A program made the translations under genes and the position numbers. Below are positions 1 through 5,679 of a stretch of DNA of 22,006 nt, in pieces; position 1 is the stretch's first letter; each line of letters begins with the position of its first letter. Below the pieces are notes generated by a model. That model was not told the DNA's origin and ran no database searches. It saw only the letters and a list, made by a program, of their open reading frames with translations. Source of the stretch: a virus; IMG/VR virus record IMGVR_UViG_3300003267_000193, positions 1-22,006 of that record; one strand, written 5' to 3'.

Positions 1-2
1 TC

Positions 3-191
3 CTCCTGCGCTGGTCCGGCACGCAGCGCTACGATGCGGCGACCAAGGTATGGATGCTTCCGAAGCCAGCGCAGATCAGCCGGAATGCACCCAAACCCGG
101 CCGCGCGCGGCGCAACCTGCTGCGCACACTCCGACAAGCGGCGATCCGCACGCCACGCGGACACCTGAGCAATCCGACGGTGCTGCGATGA
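3..191 (+). CDS. C-terminal end of an unidentified protein (start outside window)
   Basis: An open frame enters from the left edge and gives 62 codons, beginning LLRWSGTQRYDAATKVWMLP and ending NPTVLR, before a TGA. The stop overlaps the next start as ATGA, the same coupling used by the genes that follow, which is the main support for this frame over the two others. The visible part is basic, with many Arg residues, and shows no domain I recognise. The competing frame that begins at 50 is only the upstream extension of the next gene. Confidence 0.5.
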   Translation, partial: LLRWSGTQRYDAATKVWMLPKPAQISRNAPKPGRARRNLLRTLRQAAIRTPRGHLSNPTVLR

Positions 192-487
192 CGATCTACC
201 ACGGCGAGCAGCCGCACCGCATTGCTATGGGTCCGTTCGGTTGGGAGTGGTGCGAGAAACACCAGGAGCCCCGGCCGGCCGGCGCGCCGTGCGCGAAATG
301 CAATGCCGCGATCAATGCGCCCGCGATCGAGCAGCAGCTTGCCGATCTGCGCGACGAGACCCGCGATCTGCGCACGCGCGTGAGCGCGCTCGAACACGAT
401 CGCGATCTGCTGGCCGGACTGTACAACCGCCTGGCCGAGCAGTTCGACGCGCTGATGCTCGACCTGGCCGGCGAAGTCCTGCTATGA
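188..487 (+). CDS. small zinc-finger-like coiled-coil protein, unknown function
   Basis: Codes for 99 residues. I chose the ATG at 188 over an upstream in-frame ATG at 50 because it overlaps the preceding stop (ATGA) and because the N-terminal extension from 50 is low-complexity Pro/Thr/Ala sequence. Residues 22-38 hold C22-x2-H25-x9-C35-x2-C38, a plausible zinc site. Residues about 45-90 form an amphipathic helix rich in Glu, Arg and Leu (QQLADLRDETRDLRTRVSAL) typical of a coiled coil. The gene is coupled to the next one by ATGA. Function is unknown; a small DNA-binding or regulatory phage protein is possible. Confidence 0.6.
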   Translation: MTIYHGEQPHRIAMGPFGWEWCEKHQEPRPAGAPCAKCNAAINAPAIEQQLADLRDETRDLRTRVSALEHDRDLLAGLYNRLAEQFDALMLDLAGEVLL

Positions 488-714
488 AGGGCTGGACGTT
501 CGCCTATCAGCTGGATGCCGCGGGCCGGGTCCGGCTGTTCGCCTCTGAGGCCGGGCGGGAACCGCCGGCCGGCTTCCGGCGCTGCACGTTCAAGCGCTAC
601 ATGCAGGCCTGGCGCGAGCGCGACGCCCTGGACATGGCACGCCTGCGCGATCGCGTGCTCTTAGAAGCCGCCGCGCGCGCGGCCGCCGCATCGAGCGGGA
701 AGGGCCGGCGATGA
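484..714 (+). CDS. small hypothetical phage protein
   Basis: Codes for 76 residues starting MKGWTFAYQLDAAGRVRLFA. The ATG overlaps the preceding stop by four bases, and the TGA overlaps the next ATG in the same way. The N-terminal 35 residues look like a short beta-rich fold (FAYQLDAAGRVRLFASEAG); the rest is a charged helix ending in an Ala/Arg tail. No family recognised. Longer upstream extensions of this frame lie inside the previous gene and have the Arg-rich look of shadow translation. Confidence 0.55.
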   Translation: MKGWTFAYQLDAAGRVRLFASEAGREPPAGFRRCTFKRYMQAWRERDALDMARLRDRVLLEAAARAAAASSGKGRR

Positions 715-947
715 GACACCACTGCCCAACATGCCGATCGATTGTATCGATCGAGCGTATCAACGAGCAGGCGATCGCGCGCTGCCCCTGGTGCGGGGAT
801 GTGCCCTGGCGCGCGGTGTTCGCAGGTAGAGAACCGCTGACGATCGATGACACTGAGCACACTCCTGACCTGTCTCGCCGCCGCGCTCTGGCTGTGCGGC
901 GCGCGCAGCATCGCGCGGGCATTGTCCCGCTGGATGAAACCGTATGA
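711..947 (+). CDS. small zinc-ribbon protein
   Basis: Codes for 78 residues. C5-P-T-C8 and C25-P-W-C28 form a classic rubredoxin-type knuckle pair for one zinc ion, as in many small phage and bacterial zinc ribbons. The C-terminal half (DLSRRRALAVRRAQHRAG) is basic. Both ends overlap neighbours as ATGA. The fold is suggested by the Cys spacing alone, and the role (nucleic-acid binding, or a folding unit of a larger complex) cannot be told. Confidence 0.6.
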   Translation: MRHHCPTCRSIVSIERINEQAIARCPWCGDVPWRAVFAGREPLTIDDTEHTPDLSRRRALAVRRAQHRAGIVPLDETV

Positions 948-1021
948 TTGTCGTGCTGGTCGTGCTGGGCCTGATCGTCATCCTGGCATTCTGCAGCGCA
1001 GGTCGAAGCGACGATGATTGA
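944..1021 (+). CDS. tiny single-pass membrane peptide
   Basis: Only 25 residues: about 17 continuous hydrophobic residues (MIVVLVVLGLIVILAF) followed by a short polar tail ending SAGRSDDD. The ATG overlaps the preceding stop as ATGA and the 3' end overlaps the next start by eight bases, so it fits the coupled gene string. It could be a small membrane regulator or a minimal lysis-related peptide. With this length a chance open frame cannot be excluded. Confidence 0.4.
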   Translation: MIVVLVVLGLIVILAFCSAGRSDDD

Positions 1022-1100
1022 CCGCGAGGAACTGCTGCTGCTGGCGTATCTGCCGATCTGGATGCTCTTGATGTGCCTGGGGAAACGTTCGCATGGCTGA
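1014..1100 (+). CDS. tiny membrane peptide
   Basis: 28 residues: a charged start (MIDREE), a hydrophobic core (LLLLAYLPIWMLLMCL) and a basic tail (GKRSHG). This topology predicts one membrane helix with the C terminus in the cytoplasm. It overlaps both neighbours by eight bases. It pairs with the preceding peptide of opposite C-terminal charge, but no known two-peptide system is recognised. The evidence is gene packing and hydrophobicity only. Confidence 0.35.
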   Translation: MIDREELLLLAYLPIWMLLMCLGKRSHG

Positions 1101-1278
1101 CTGGCAAAAAGCTGACCGCTCGAAGCTCGACATCACCTATGAGGATGCGTGCATCGCGTTCGTGTGTCAGTGCGGCGAAAGCGTCGAGCTGAGCGATGAG
1201 CCACGGCGCTGCGAGTGCGGCCGGGTCTATCGCTACGTCGTGCAGTTGCAGGTGTGTGATGCCGAACGCGCTGCTTAG
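1093..1278 (+). CDS. small CxC..CxC zinc-ribbon protein
   Basis: 61 residues with C25-Q-C27 and C40-E-C42, each followed by Gly, and Tyr residues after the second pair (CECGRVYRYVVQLQV). This CxCG...CxCGxxY layout is common in small actinobacterial and phage zinc-binding proteins. C20 may be an extra ligand. The start overlaps the preceding short gene by eight bases and the end overlaps the next gene by 20 bases. Function unknown. Confidence 0.55.
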   Translation: MADWQKADRSKLDITYEDACIAFVCQCGESVELSDEPRRCECGRVYRYVVQLQVCDAERAA

Positions 1279-1435
1279 CACGCTGCTCGTGATTGCCGTG
1301 GCGGTCTGGTGGCGACTGCGCCAGGCCGACGCACCGCCGATCACAACGATCTGCCCCGGCTGCGGCCACCCGATCCGGCATCTGCCCGGCCTGCTGTTTG
1401 TCTGCCCGGACTGTGGAAGGTGGCGGCTTGGATAG
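1259..1435 (+). CDS. membrane-anchored zinc-ribbon protein
   Basis: 58 residues. Residues 5-18 (LLSTLLVIAVAVWW) are a membrane anchor or uncleaved signal. C32-P-G-C35 and C49-P-D-C52 form a zinc ribbon at the C terminus. I chose the ATG at 1259 because it gives a hydrophobic N terminus; an in-frame ATG at 1196 would add a Ser/Cys-rich stretch lying inside the previous gene. It is the last of the small-gene string before terminase. No specific family is recognised. Confidence 0.5.
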   Translation: MPNALLSTLLVIAVAVWWRLRQADAPPITTICPGCGHPIRHLPGLLFVCPDCGRWRLG

Positions 1436-1436
1436 T

Positions 1437-1456
1437 TTTTGCGGACTTTTGCGGAC
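1437..1456 (+). repeat. tandem 10-bp repeat upstream of the small terminase gene
   Basis: Two exact head-to-tail copies of TTTTGCGGAC lie in the only gap (29 bases) between the small-gene string and the small terminase start at 1465. The run is AT-richer than its surroundings. Small terminase subunits often bind repeated sites near their own gene (pac or cos regions), but nothing here shows binding. Confidence 0.6.
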
Positions 1457-1464
1457 TCAGAGCG

Positions 1465-2175
1465 ATGCCTCGACTCCCGGTGCTCATTCGCCAGAATAAG
1501 GTTTTTGAGCTGGTCGTTGCGGGCCGGACCTATACCCAGATCTGCCAGCAACTGCACATCAGCGAGGACACGATCGCCCGCGACATGGCCGCGATCGGCG
1601 AGGAGGTGCAGCGACTCGTCCGCGAGCGCGCCGGCGAGATCGTCGCGGTGGCGCTGGCCACCTATCAGAAGGTGATTGACGAGGCCTGGCGCGAGTATTA
1701 TGCCGCCGCACAGCGCGAAAAGGACTGGTACGCCGGCCACCTCGACTTCGAACACGAAACGATCGCCACCAAGACGCTGGCGATCGAGGCCGATGAGACC
1801 GACGAAGGACGGCGAAAGCCGAACAAGGACGCTGCCGCCCGCGCTGCGATTAGCGCGCTGGCCATCGAGAGTGAGTCGCAGCCGCTGGAGGTGACCCGCA
1901 CCCGCAAGGCGGTGCGGCCCGCACTCGTGAATAGCGGCCGGCGTGAGTGGCTCCAGGTGATTATGGAGGCCACGCGCGAGATCACCGAGCTGACCGGCGT
2001 GAAGAAGCTGATTGTCGAACATAGCGGGCCGAGCGGCGGCGCAATCGAGGTAACCACTACCGCATTAGAACAGGCCGCGCGCGAGCTACAGGAATGGCGA
2101 CACCAGATGACACAGCAGTTGAGTATGCCAAATGTGCCGCCGACGCCGCCTACTTCACCGACACCTATGGAGTGA
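1465..2175 (+). CDS. terS: terminase small subunit-like protein
   Basis: 236 residues. The N terminus (residues about 10-50) is a homeodomain-like helix-turn-helix: KVFELVVAGRTYTQICQQL followed by HISEDTIARDMAAI. This resembles the DNA-recognition domain of phage small terminases, which select viral DNA for packaging. A long charged helical middle follows. The C-terminal tail is Pro/Thr-rich and its last 27 codons are shared in another frame with the large subunit. The position directly before a clear large terminase gene is the strongest support. I took the ATG at 1465 as start because the upstream extension of the frame lies in the previous gene; no good ribosome-binding site is visible. 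Confidence 0.75.
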   Translation: MPRLPVLIRQNKVFELVVAGRTYTQICQQLHISEDTIARDMAAIGEEVQRLVRERAGEIVAVALATYQKVIDEAWREYYAAAQREKDWYAGHLDFEHETIATKTLAIEADETDEGRRKPNKDAAARAAISALAIESESQPLEVTRTRKAVRPALVNSGRREWLQVIMEATREITELTGVKKLIVEHSGPSGGAIEVTTTALEQAARELQEWRHQMTQQLSMPNVPPTPPTSPTPME

Positions 2176-3566
2176 TCGACGACGCGCAGGGACACGGCGA
2201 GGGCGATGGCACGATGCCGTTCAAGCTCTGGCCCGCCCAGATCGGCGTGATGTGGCAGCTCATGGTCGAGCGGCTGATCATCATCCTCAAAGCGCGGCAG
2301 CTCGGGATTAGCTGGATCTGCTGCGCGTACGCGCTCTGGCTCTGCCTCTTTCAAGCTGGCAAGTTCGTGCTGATCTTCTCCAAAGGCCAGAACGAAGCCA
2401 ACGAGATGCTCTCGCGCATCCGCAAGCTGTATGAACGGCTTCCGGATTGGCTCAAAGCCGCCGCGCCGCAGCTCATCAAGAGCAACACGACCGAGCTGGA
2501 GTGGTCGAACGGGTCGCGCATCGAAAGCCTGCCGGCGACCAAGAGCGCCGGGCGTAGTCTCACCGCCACCCTGGTCATCTTGGATGAGGCGGCATTCCTA
2601 CTCTTCGCCAGCGAGCTCTACACGGCACTCAAACCGACGATCGACGCTGGCGGTCAGCTCATCATCCTGTCGACGGCCAACGGGATCGGCAACCTGTTTC
2701 ATCAGCTCTGGACCCGTGCAAGCGCTGGCCTCAACAAGTTCAAGACGATTTTCCTGCCCTGGTGGTCGCGGCCAGGCCGAGACGCGGCGTGGTACGCGGC
2801 GCAGCTGGCCGAGTATACCGATGGGGCGATGGTCAAGCAGGAATACCCGGCGACCGCGATCGAGGCGTTTTTAGTCAGCGGCCGCGTGCGCTTCCAGCAG
2901 GCATGGATTGCCAAGCAGGCGCCGCATCTGATTGACCCGATCGACCTTGCGCACGCGCCGGAACGCTTTCGCCCCGCGCTCGCCGCGATCGATGGACTCC
3001 TCTTCTACGCACCACCGCAGCTCGGCCGGCGCTACATCCTGGCCGCCGACGTGGCTGAGGGAACCGAGACGGGCGACTACTCGGCCGCAGTCCTGATTGA
3101 CGCCGAGTCCTGGGTCGAGCTGGCCAGCCTGCACGGGCATTGGGAGCCCGACCAGTACGCCGCGTATCTCTGGGCACTTGCACAAGTGTACGGCGCCGAG
3201 ATCGGCGTCGAACGCAATAACCACGGCCATGCGGTGCTGGTCGCACTCAAGAACCTGGGCGCGCACAAGATCGCGCTGGGCCACGATGGCAAGCGCGGAT
3301 GGCTCACGAACGCACAGACCAAGCCCCAGGCGATCGATCTCCTGGCGCAGGCGCTGCGCGATGGCTCGCTCGCCGTGCGCACGCAGGCCGCGCTCGAAGA
3401 GATGGCAATCTACCGGACCCTGAAGGATGGCGACACGGGCGCGCCGAACGGATACCACGATGATTATGTGATGGCCTGGGCGATCGCGCTGATGCTGGCC
3501 CGCCGGCCATCCACCAGCACGACCAGCAAAAGCCGCGTCGTCACCGCCGAGCAACTAGGACTCTAA
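2094..3566 (+). CDS. terL: terminase large subunit (ATPase and nuclease of DNA packaging)
   Basis: 490 residues, the usual size for the family. The ATPase domain has a deviant Walker A motif KARQLGIS (66-73), a Walker B LVILDEAAF (D164/E165) and a coupling motif LSTANG. The C-terminal RNase H-like nuclease shows its acidic residues in AADVAEGTETGDY (near D319), GVERNNHG (near E373) and YHDDYVMAWAIAL (near D456/D457). The protein pumps DNA into the prohead through the portal and cuts the concatemer. Its start lies 82 bases inside the small-subunit gene, and AGGA sits almost against the ATG, so translational coupling is likely. The stop overlaps the portal start (TAATG). Confidence 0.95.
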   Translation: MATPDDTAVEYAKCAADAAYFTDTYGVIDDAQGHGEGDGTMPFKLWPAQIGVMWQLMVERLIIILKARQLGISWICCAYALWLCLFQAGKFVLIFSKGQNEANEMLSRIRKLYERLPDWLKAAAPQLIKSNTTELEWSNGSRIESLPATKSAGRSLTATLVILDEAAFLLFASELYTALKPTIDAGGQLIILSTANGIGNLFHQLWTRASAGLNKFKTIFLPWWSRPGRDAAWYAAQLAEYTDGAMVKQEYPATAIEAFLVSGRVRFQQAWIAKQAPHLIDPIDLAHAPERFRPALAAIDGLLFYAPPQLGRRYILAADVAEGTETGDYSAAVLIDAESWVELASLHGHWEPDQYAAYLWALAQVYGAEIGVERNNHGHAVLVALKNLGAHKIALGHDGKRGWLTNAQTKPQAIDLLAQALRDGSLAVRTQAALEEMAIYRTLKDGDTGAPNGYHDDYVMAWAIALMLARRPSTSTTSKSRVVTAEQLGL

Positions 3567-4963
3567 TGCCCTCGTTCATCCAGCGCATCACGAATTTCAT
3601 CCGCGGCACTCGGGCAGGGTCTGCGACGACCACCATCGACCTGACGCCCGCGCCGCCGATGCCGACCGCCGAGCTCCAGCGCTTCGCGGTCGAGCGCGAT
3701 CGCACGGCGATTATCCAGATCGTGCGGCGGATGGTCGACGAAGACCCGCGCGCCGCGCGCCTTGTTGCCGATCTGGCCAGAGACGCCACGCGCGGCGGCT
3801 TTAGTGTCAAAGTCCAGCGCGGCAATGGCTCCGCGCGGGCGAATGCCGAGGCGGCCGCCCTGATCGAGCGCCTGGGCCTGGCCGAGGCGGTGATGGACTG
3901 GGCGAAGTTCGCGTTCAAAGAGGGCGATGCGTTTCTCGAGATCGGCGTCGACGCCAATAACGATATCGTCGCCGTCACGCGCAAGCCAGTCCTGCAGATG
4001 CACCGCCAGAGCGACGACCGCGACCAATTTCCCGATCCCACGCGCGCCTACTGGTGGGCCGATGAGCTCTGGATGGGCATGGACGCCCCGCGCGATGCCG
4101 TCTGGTTTGCCGATTGGCAGATCCTGCATGTCCGCTGGGACCACGACAGCGCGCAGCGCTACGGGCGCCCGCTGTTTGCGAGTGCGCGCAAACAGTGGAA
4201 GCGCGTGGACGAGGGCGAGACGGACATGGCCGTGCGGCGCAAGACCCGTGCCGGCCTCAAGTACAATCACAAATTCCCCGACGGCACCGCGCCGGATGTC
4301 ATCGAGACCTACAAAGAGCAGAACAAGGACGCGCTCGGCAATCCGACCGCGGCGATAAGCGACTTCTTCGGCACGACCGATATCACGGCGATCGAGGGCG
4401 ACGGCCGCCTCGCCGAGATTGGCGATGTCAAGCACCATCTCGCGACCTGGGGATTGGCCTCACCGCTCCCGCTCTCGCTGCTCGGCTACGGCGAAGACCT
4501 CAACCGCGATGTGCTGGACGACCAGAAGAAACAGTACGACCGCGCGCTCGACGGCGTGTGCCTCTGGATTGACAAAGAGATCATCCAGCCGCTGATCGAA
4601 CTGCAATGGCTCCTCAAGGGTATCTGGCCCGCATCGCTTACGTATCAGATCACCCGCCCGAGCCGCAACCCGATCACCCCGGCTGACCTGGCCTCGGCCG
4701 GCGATGCTGCTCAGAAACTCAAAGAGACCGGCGTGATTGCCGACGTGCTGCTGCTGCGGTTTCTCGCGCAGATCATCCCGAATCTCGATCCCGAGGAGGC
4801 CATGCAACTGCTCCAGCAGCAGCAGGAAGAACAGGCCGCCCGCCAGCCAGCACCGCAACCGCAGGTGCTACCCGGTAGCAACCAGGGCAATCAGCCGCCA
4901 GGCCAGGGAGACCAGGGCCAGCAGGGCGATGGGCAGCCGAGCGGCGAGGGTCAGCAGCAATGA
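3566..4963 (+). CDS. portal protein
   Basis: 465 residues. The portal forms the dodecameric ring at the capsid vertex through which DNA enters and to which the tail is joined. Support comes from its place right after the large terminase, its length, and portal-like stretches such as DWAKFAFKEGDAFLEI (about 110-127), WQILHVRWDHDSAQRYGRPL (about 187-206) and LGYGEDLNRDVLDDQKKQYD. The last 60 residues are low-complexity Gln/Pro/Gly, a common portal tail. A TGCTAC-CCG-GTAGCA hairpin repeat lies inside this tail coding region at 4866-4880. The start shares one base with the terminase stop; the end overlaps the next gene as ATGA. Confidence 0.9.
   Translation: MPSFIQRITNFIRGTRAGSATTTIDLTPAPPMPTAELQRFAVERDRTAIIQIVRRMVDEDPRAARLVADLARDATRGGFSVKVQRGNGSARANAEAAALIERLGLAEAVMDWAKFAFKEGDAFLEIGVDANNDIVAVTRKPVLQMHRQSDDRDQFPDPTRAYWWADELWMGMDAPRDAVWFADWQILHVRWDHDSAQRYGRPLFASARKQWKRVDEGETDMAVRRKTRAGLKYNHKFPDGTAPDVIETYKEQNKDALGNPTAAISDFFGTTDITAIEGDGRLAEIGDVKHHLATWGLASPLPLSLLGYGEDLNRDVLDDQKKQYDRALDGVCLWIDKEIIQPLIELQWLLKGIWPASLTYQITRPSRNPITPADLASAGDAAQKLKETGVIADVLLLRFLAQIIPNLDPEEAMQLLQQQQEEQAARQPAPQPQVLPGSNQGNQPPGQGDQGQQGDGQPSGEGQQQ
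4866..4880 (+). repeat. TGCTAC-CCG-GTAGCA hairpin, copy inside portal gene
   Basis: A perfect 6-bp stem with a CCG loop. The identical 15-mer recurs at 15590-15604 and 19522-19536, and a variant at 11921-11956. This copy is translated as part of the low-complexity portal tail (VLPGS), a place that tolerates insertions. Confidence 0.7.
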
Positions 4964-5157
4964 ATGTAGAACGCTACATTACGCTCTTACACTTCGCGCA
5001 ATGCCTCTATATGCGCTACATCATAGAAATTGCAATCGCGCACTACGTAGACGCACATCAGATCGCCGATGATACCCGCTCGGCGCATATGAGCACCGCC
5101 CTGGCAACCTATAAGCAATTCTGTGCTCGGCACGATATCGAGACAGGACTCCGATGA
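4960..5157 (+). CDS. small hypothetical protein after portal
   Basis: 65 residues, MNVERYITLLHFAQCLYMRY onward, mostly helical with many Tyr, His and Ala. The ATG overlaps the portal stop and the TGA overlaps the next ATG, so it is part of the head operon. The strand has less extreme GC at the third codon position than its neighbours, and the translation has normal composition, which supports a real gene. No family recognised. Confidence 0.55.
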   Translation: MNVERYITLLHFAQCLYMRYIIEIAIAHYVDAHQIADDTRSAHMSTALATYKQFCARHDIETGLR

Positions 5158-5453
5158 TCATCCACGCCAAGCAGGCCACCGTCGAATTCTCCAACGACGG
5201 CGAGATGTGGGAGCCCTTACCCGCCTTCGATGGCTTCATCGAACGCGAGTGCAAGCCGATCAAGGTGCTCTACACCGAGCCCGCCGAGCCCTTCACGATT
5301 GAGATCGAGTTCAAGGCTCCCAGTCGATCGAAGATTAATCGCCTCTACCGAACACTGCGCCGCCTAACCGGCTATGGTCCGGCCGGCAAGCGCGGTACAT
5401 CCCCACGACGCGCCGCGCGCCGGCGCCACCATCGGAAGCTCAAGCGACGCTAA
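5154..5453 (+). CDS. small hypothetical protein with basic C-terminal tail
   Basis: 99 residues. The first 65 are a likely beta-rich domain (MIIHAKQATVEFSNDGEMWE...KVLYTEPAEPFTIEIEFKAP). The last 30 are strongly basic (RRAARRRHHRKLKRR) and could bind nucleic acid. It is coupled to the preceding gene by ATGA. A noncoding stretch of 226 bases follows. The function is not recognised; a minor head protein or packaging accessory would fit the location. Confidence 0.6.
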   Translation: MIIHAKQATVEFSNDGEMWEPLPAFDGFIERECKPIKVLYTEPAEPFTIEIEFKAPSRSKINRLYRTLRRLTGYGPAGKRGTSPRRAARRRHHRKLKRR

Positions 5454-5457
5454 TCAT

Positions 5458-5538
5458 CGCGGCGCCCTGCTAGCGGGCACCAGGATAGACCAGGAAGCGC
5501 ACGACCTGGGGCTGGTTCGAATCCGGCAGCCGCGACCA
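5458..5538 (+). other. tRNA-like element 1 (degenerate)
   Basis: The 3' half looks like a tRNA: T-arm GCTGG-TTCGAAT-CCGGC (5511-5527, five pairs with one G-T), then AGCCGCG (5528-5534), a discriminator A and an encoded CCA (5536-5538). CGCGGCG at 5458-5464 pairs with six of the seven acceptor bases. The middle does not fold as a normal D-arm and anticodon arm: CCAGG and CCTGG pair around a ten-base loop that lacks U33. It is therefore a relic or a tRNA-like structure, not a confident functional tRNA. Confidence 0.4.
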
Positions 5539-5560
5539 AACGTTACACCGTACTTTCCAT

Positions 5561-5656
5561 CGCGGCGGCTGCACTCCGTCCTGCGGAGTCACTGGCGGCC
5601 AATAGGTAAAGCCGGGTATGTCTCGGCGAAGTGGTTCGAATCCGCGGCCGCGCCCA
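5561..5656 (+). other. tRNA-like element 2 (atypical, possibly D-armless)
   Basis: The T-arm GTGG-TTCGAAT-CCGC (5631-5645) is followed by GGCCGCG, C and an encoded CCA (5654-5656). Two 5' partners are possible for the acceptor strand. GGCGGCC at 5594-5600 (six of seven pairs) gives a compact 60-base form with no D-stem, a ten-base linker and an anticodon arm GCCGG-GTATGTC-TCGGC (5611-5627). CGCGGCG at 5561-5567 gives a 93-base form that also encloses the hairpin ACTCCG-TCCTG-CGGAGT (5573-5589). Neither is canonical, since base 37 would be T in the compact form. The element shares its 5' and 3' ends with element 1. Confidence 0.35.
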
Positions 5657-5679
5657 TCCCCCCTACATCGGAGCACCCC

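Noticed and set aside
847-1017. 56-codon + strand frame starting MTLSTLLTCLAAALWLC
   Set aside because: It looks like a membrane peptide, but it lies inside the zinc-ribbon gene at 711-947 and does not join neighbours by the usual ATGA overlap.
760-2022. 420-codon minus-strand open frame opposite terS and the small genes
   Set aside because: It covers several coupled + strand genes including a helix-turn-helix small terminase; its translation has no domain and no start signal.
5458-5656. Calling two functional canonical tRNAs
   Set aside because: Only the T-arm, acceptor strand and CCA are convincing; D-arm and anticodon arm are not canonical in either element, so no isotype can be given.
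5470-5676. Minus-strand 68-codon frame containing GFEP and DSNQ
   Set aside because: This is the usual false translation produced opposite tRNA T-arms (GGTTCGAATCC); it supports the tRNA-like reading and is not a gene.
5374-5679. N-terminal extension of the protease-capsid frame back to 5374
   Set aside because: The extension overlaps a separate gene and the tRNA-like elements; a GGAG and ATG at 5680 mark a better start, and the extension has no domain.
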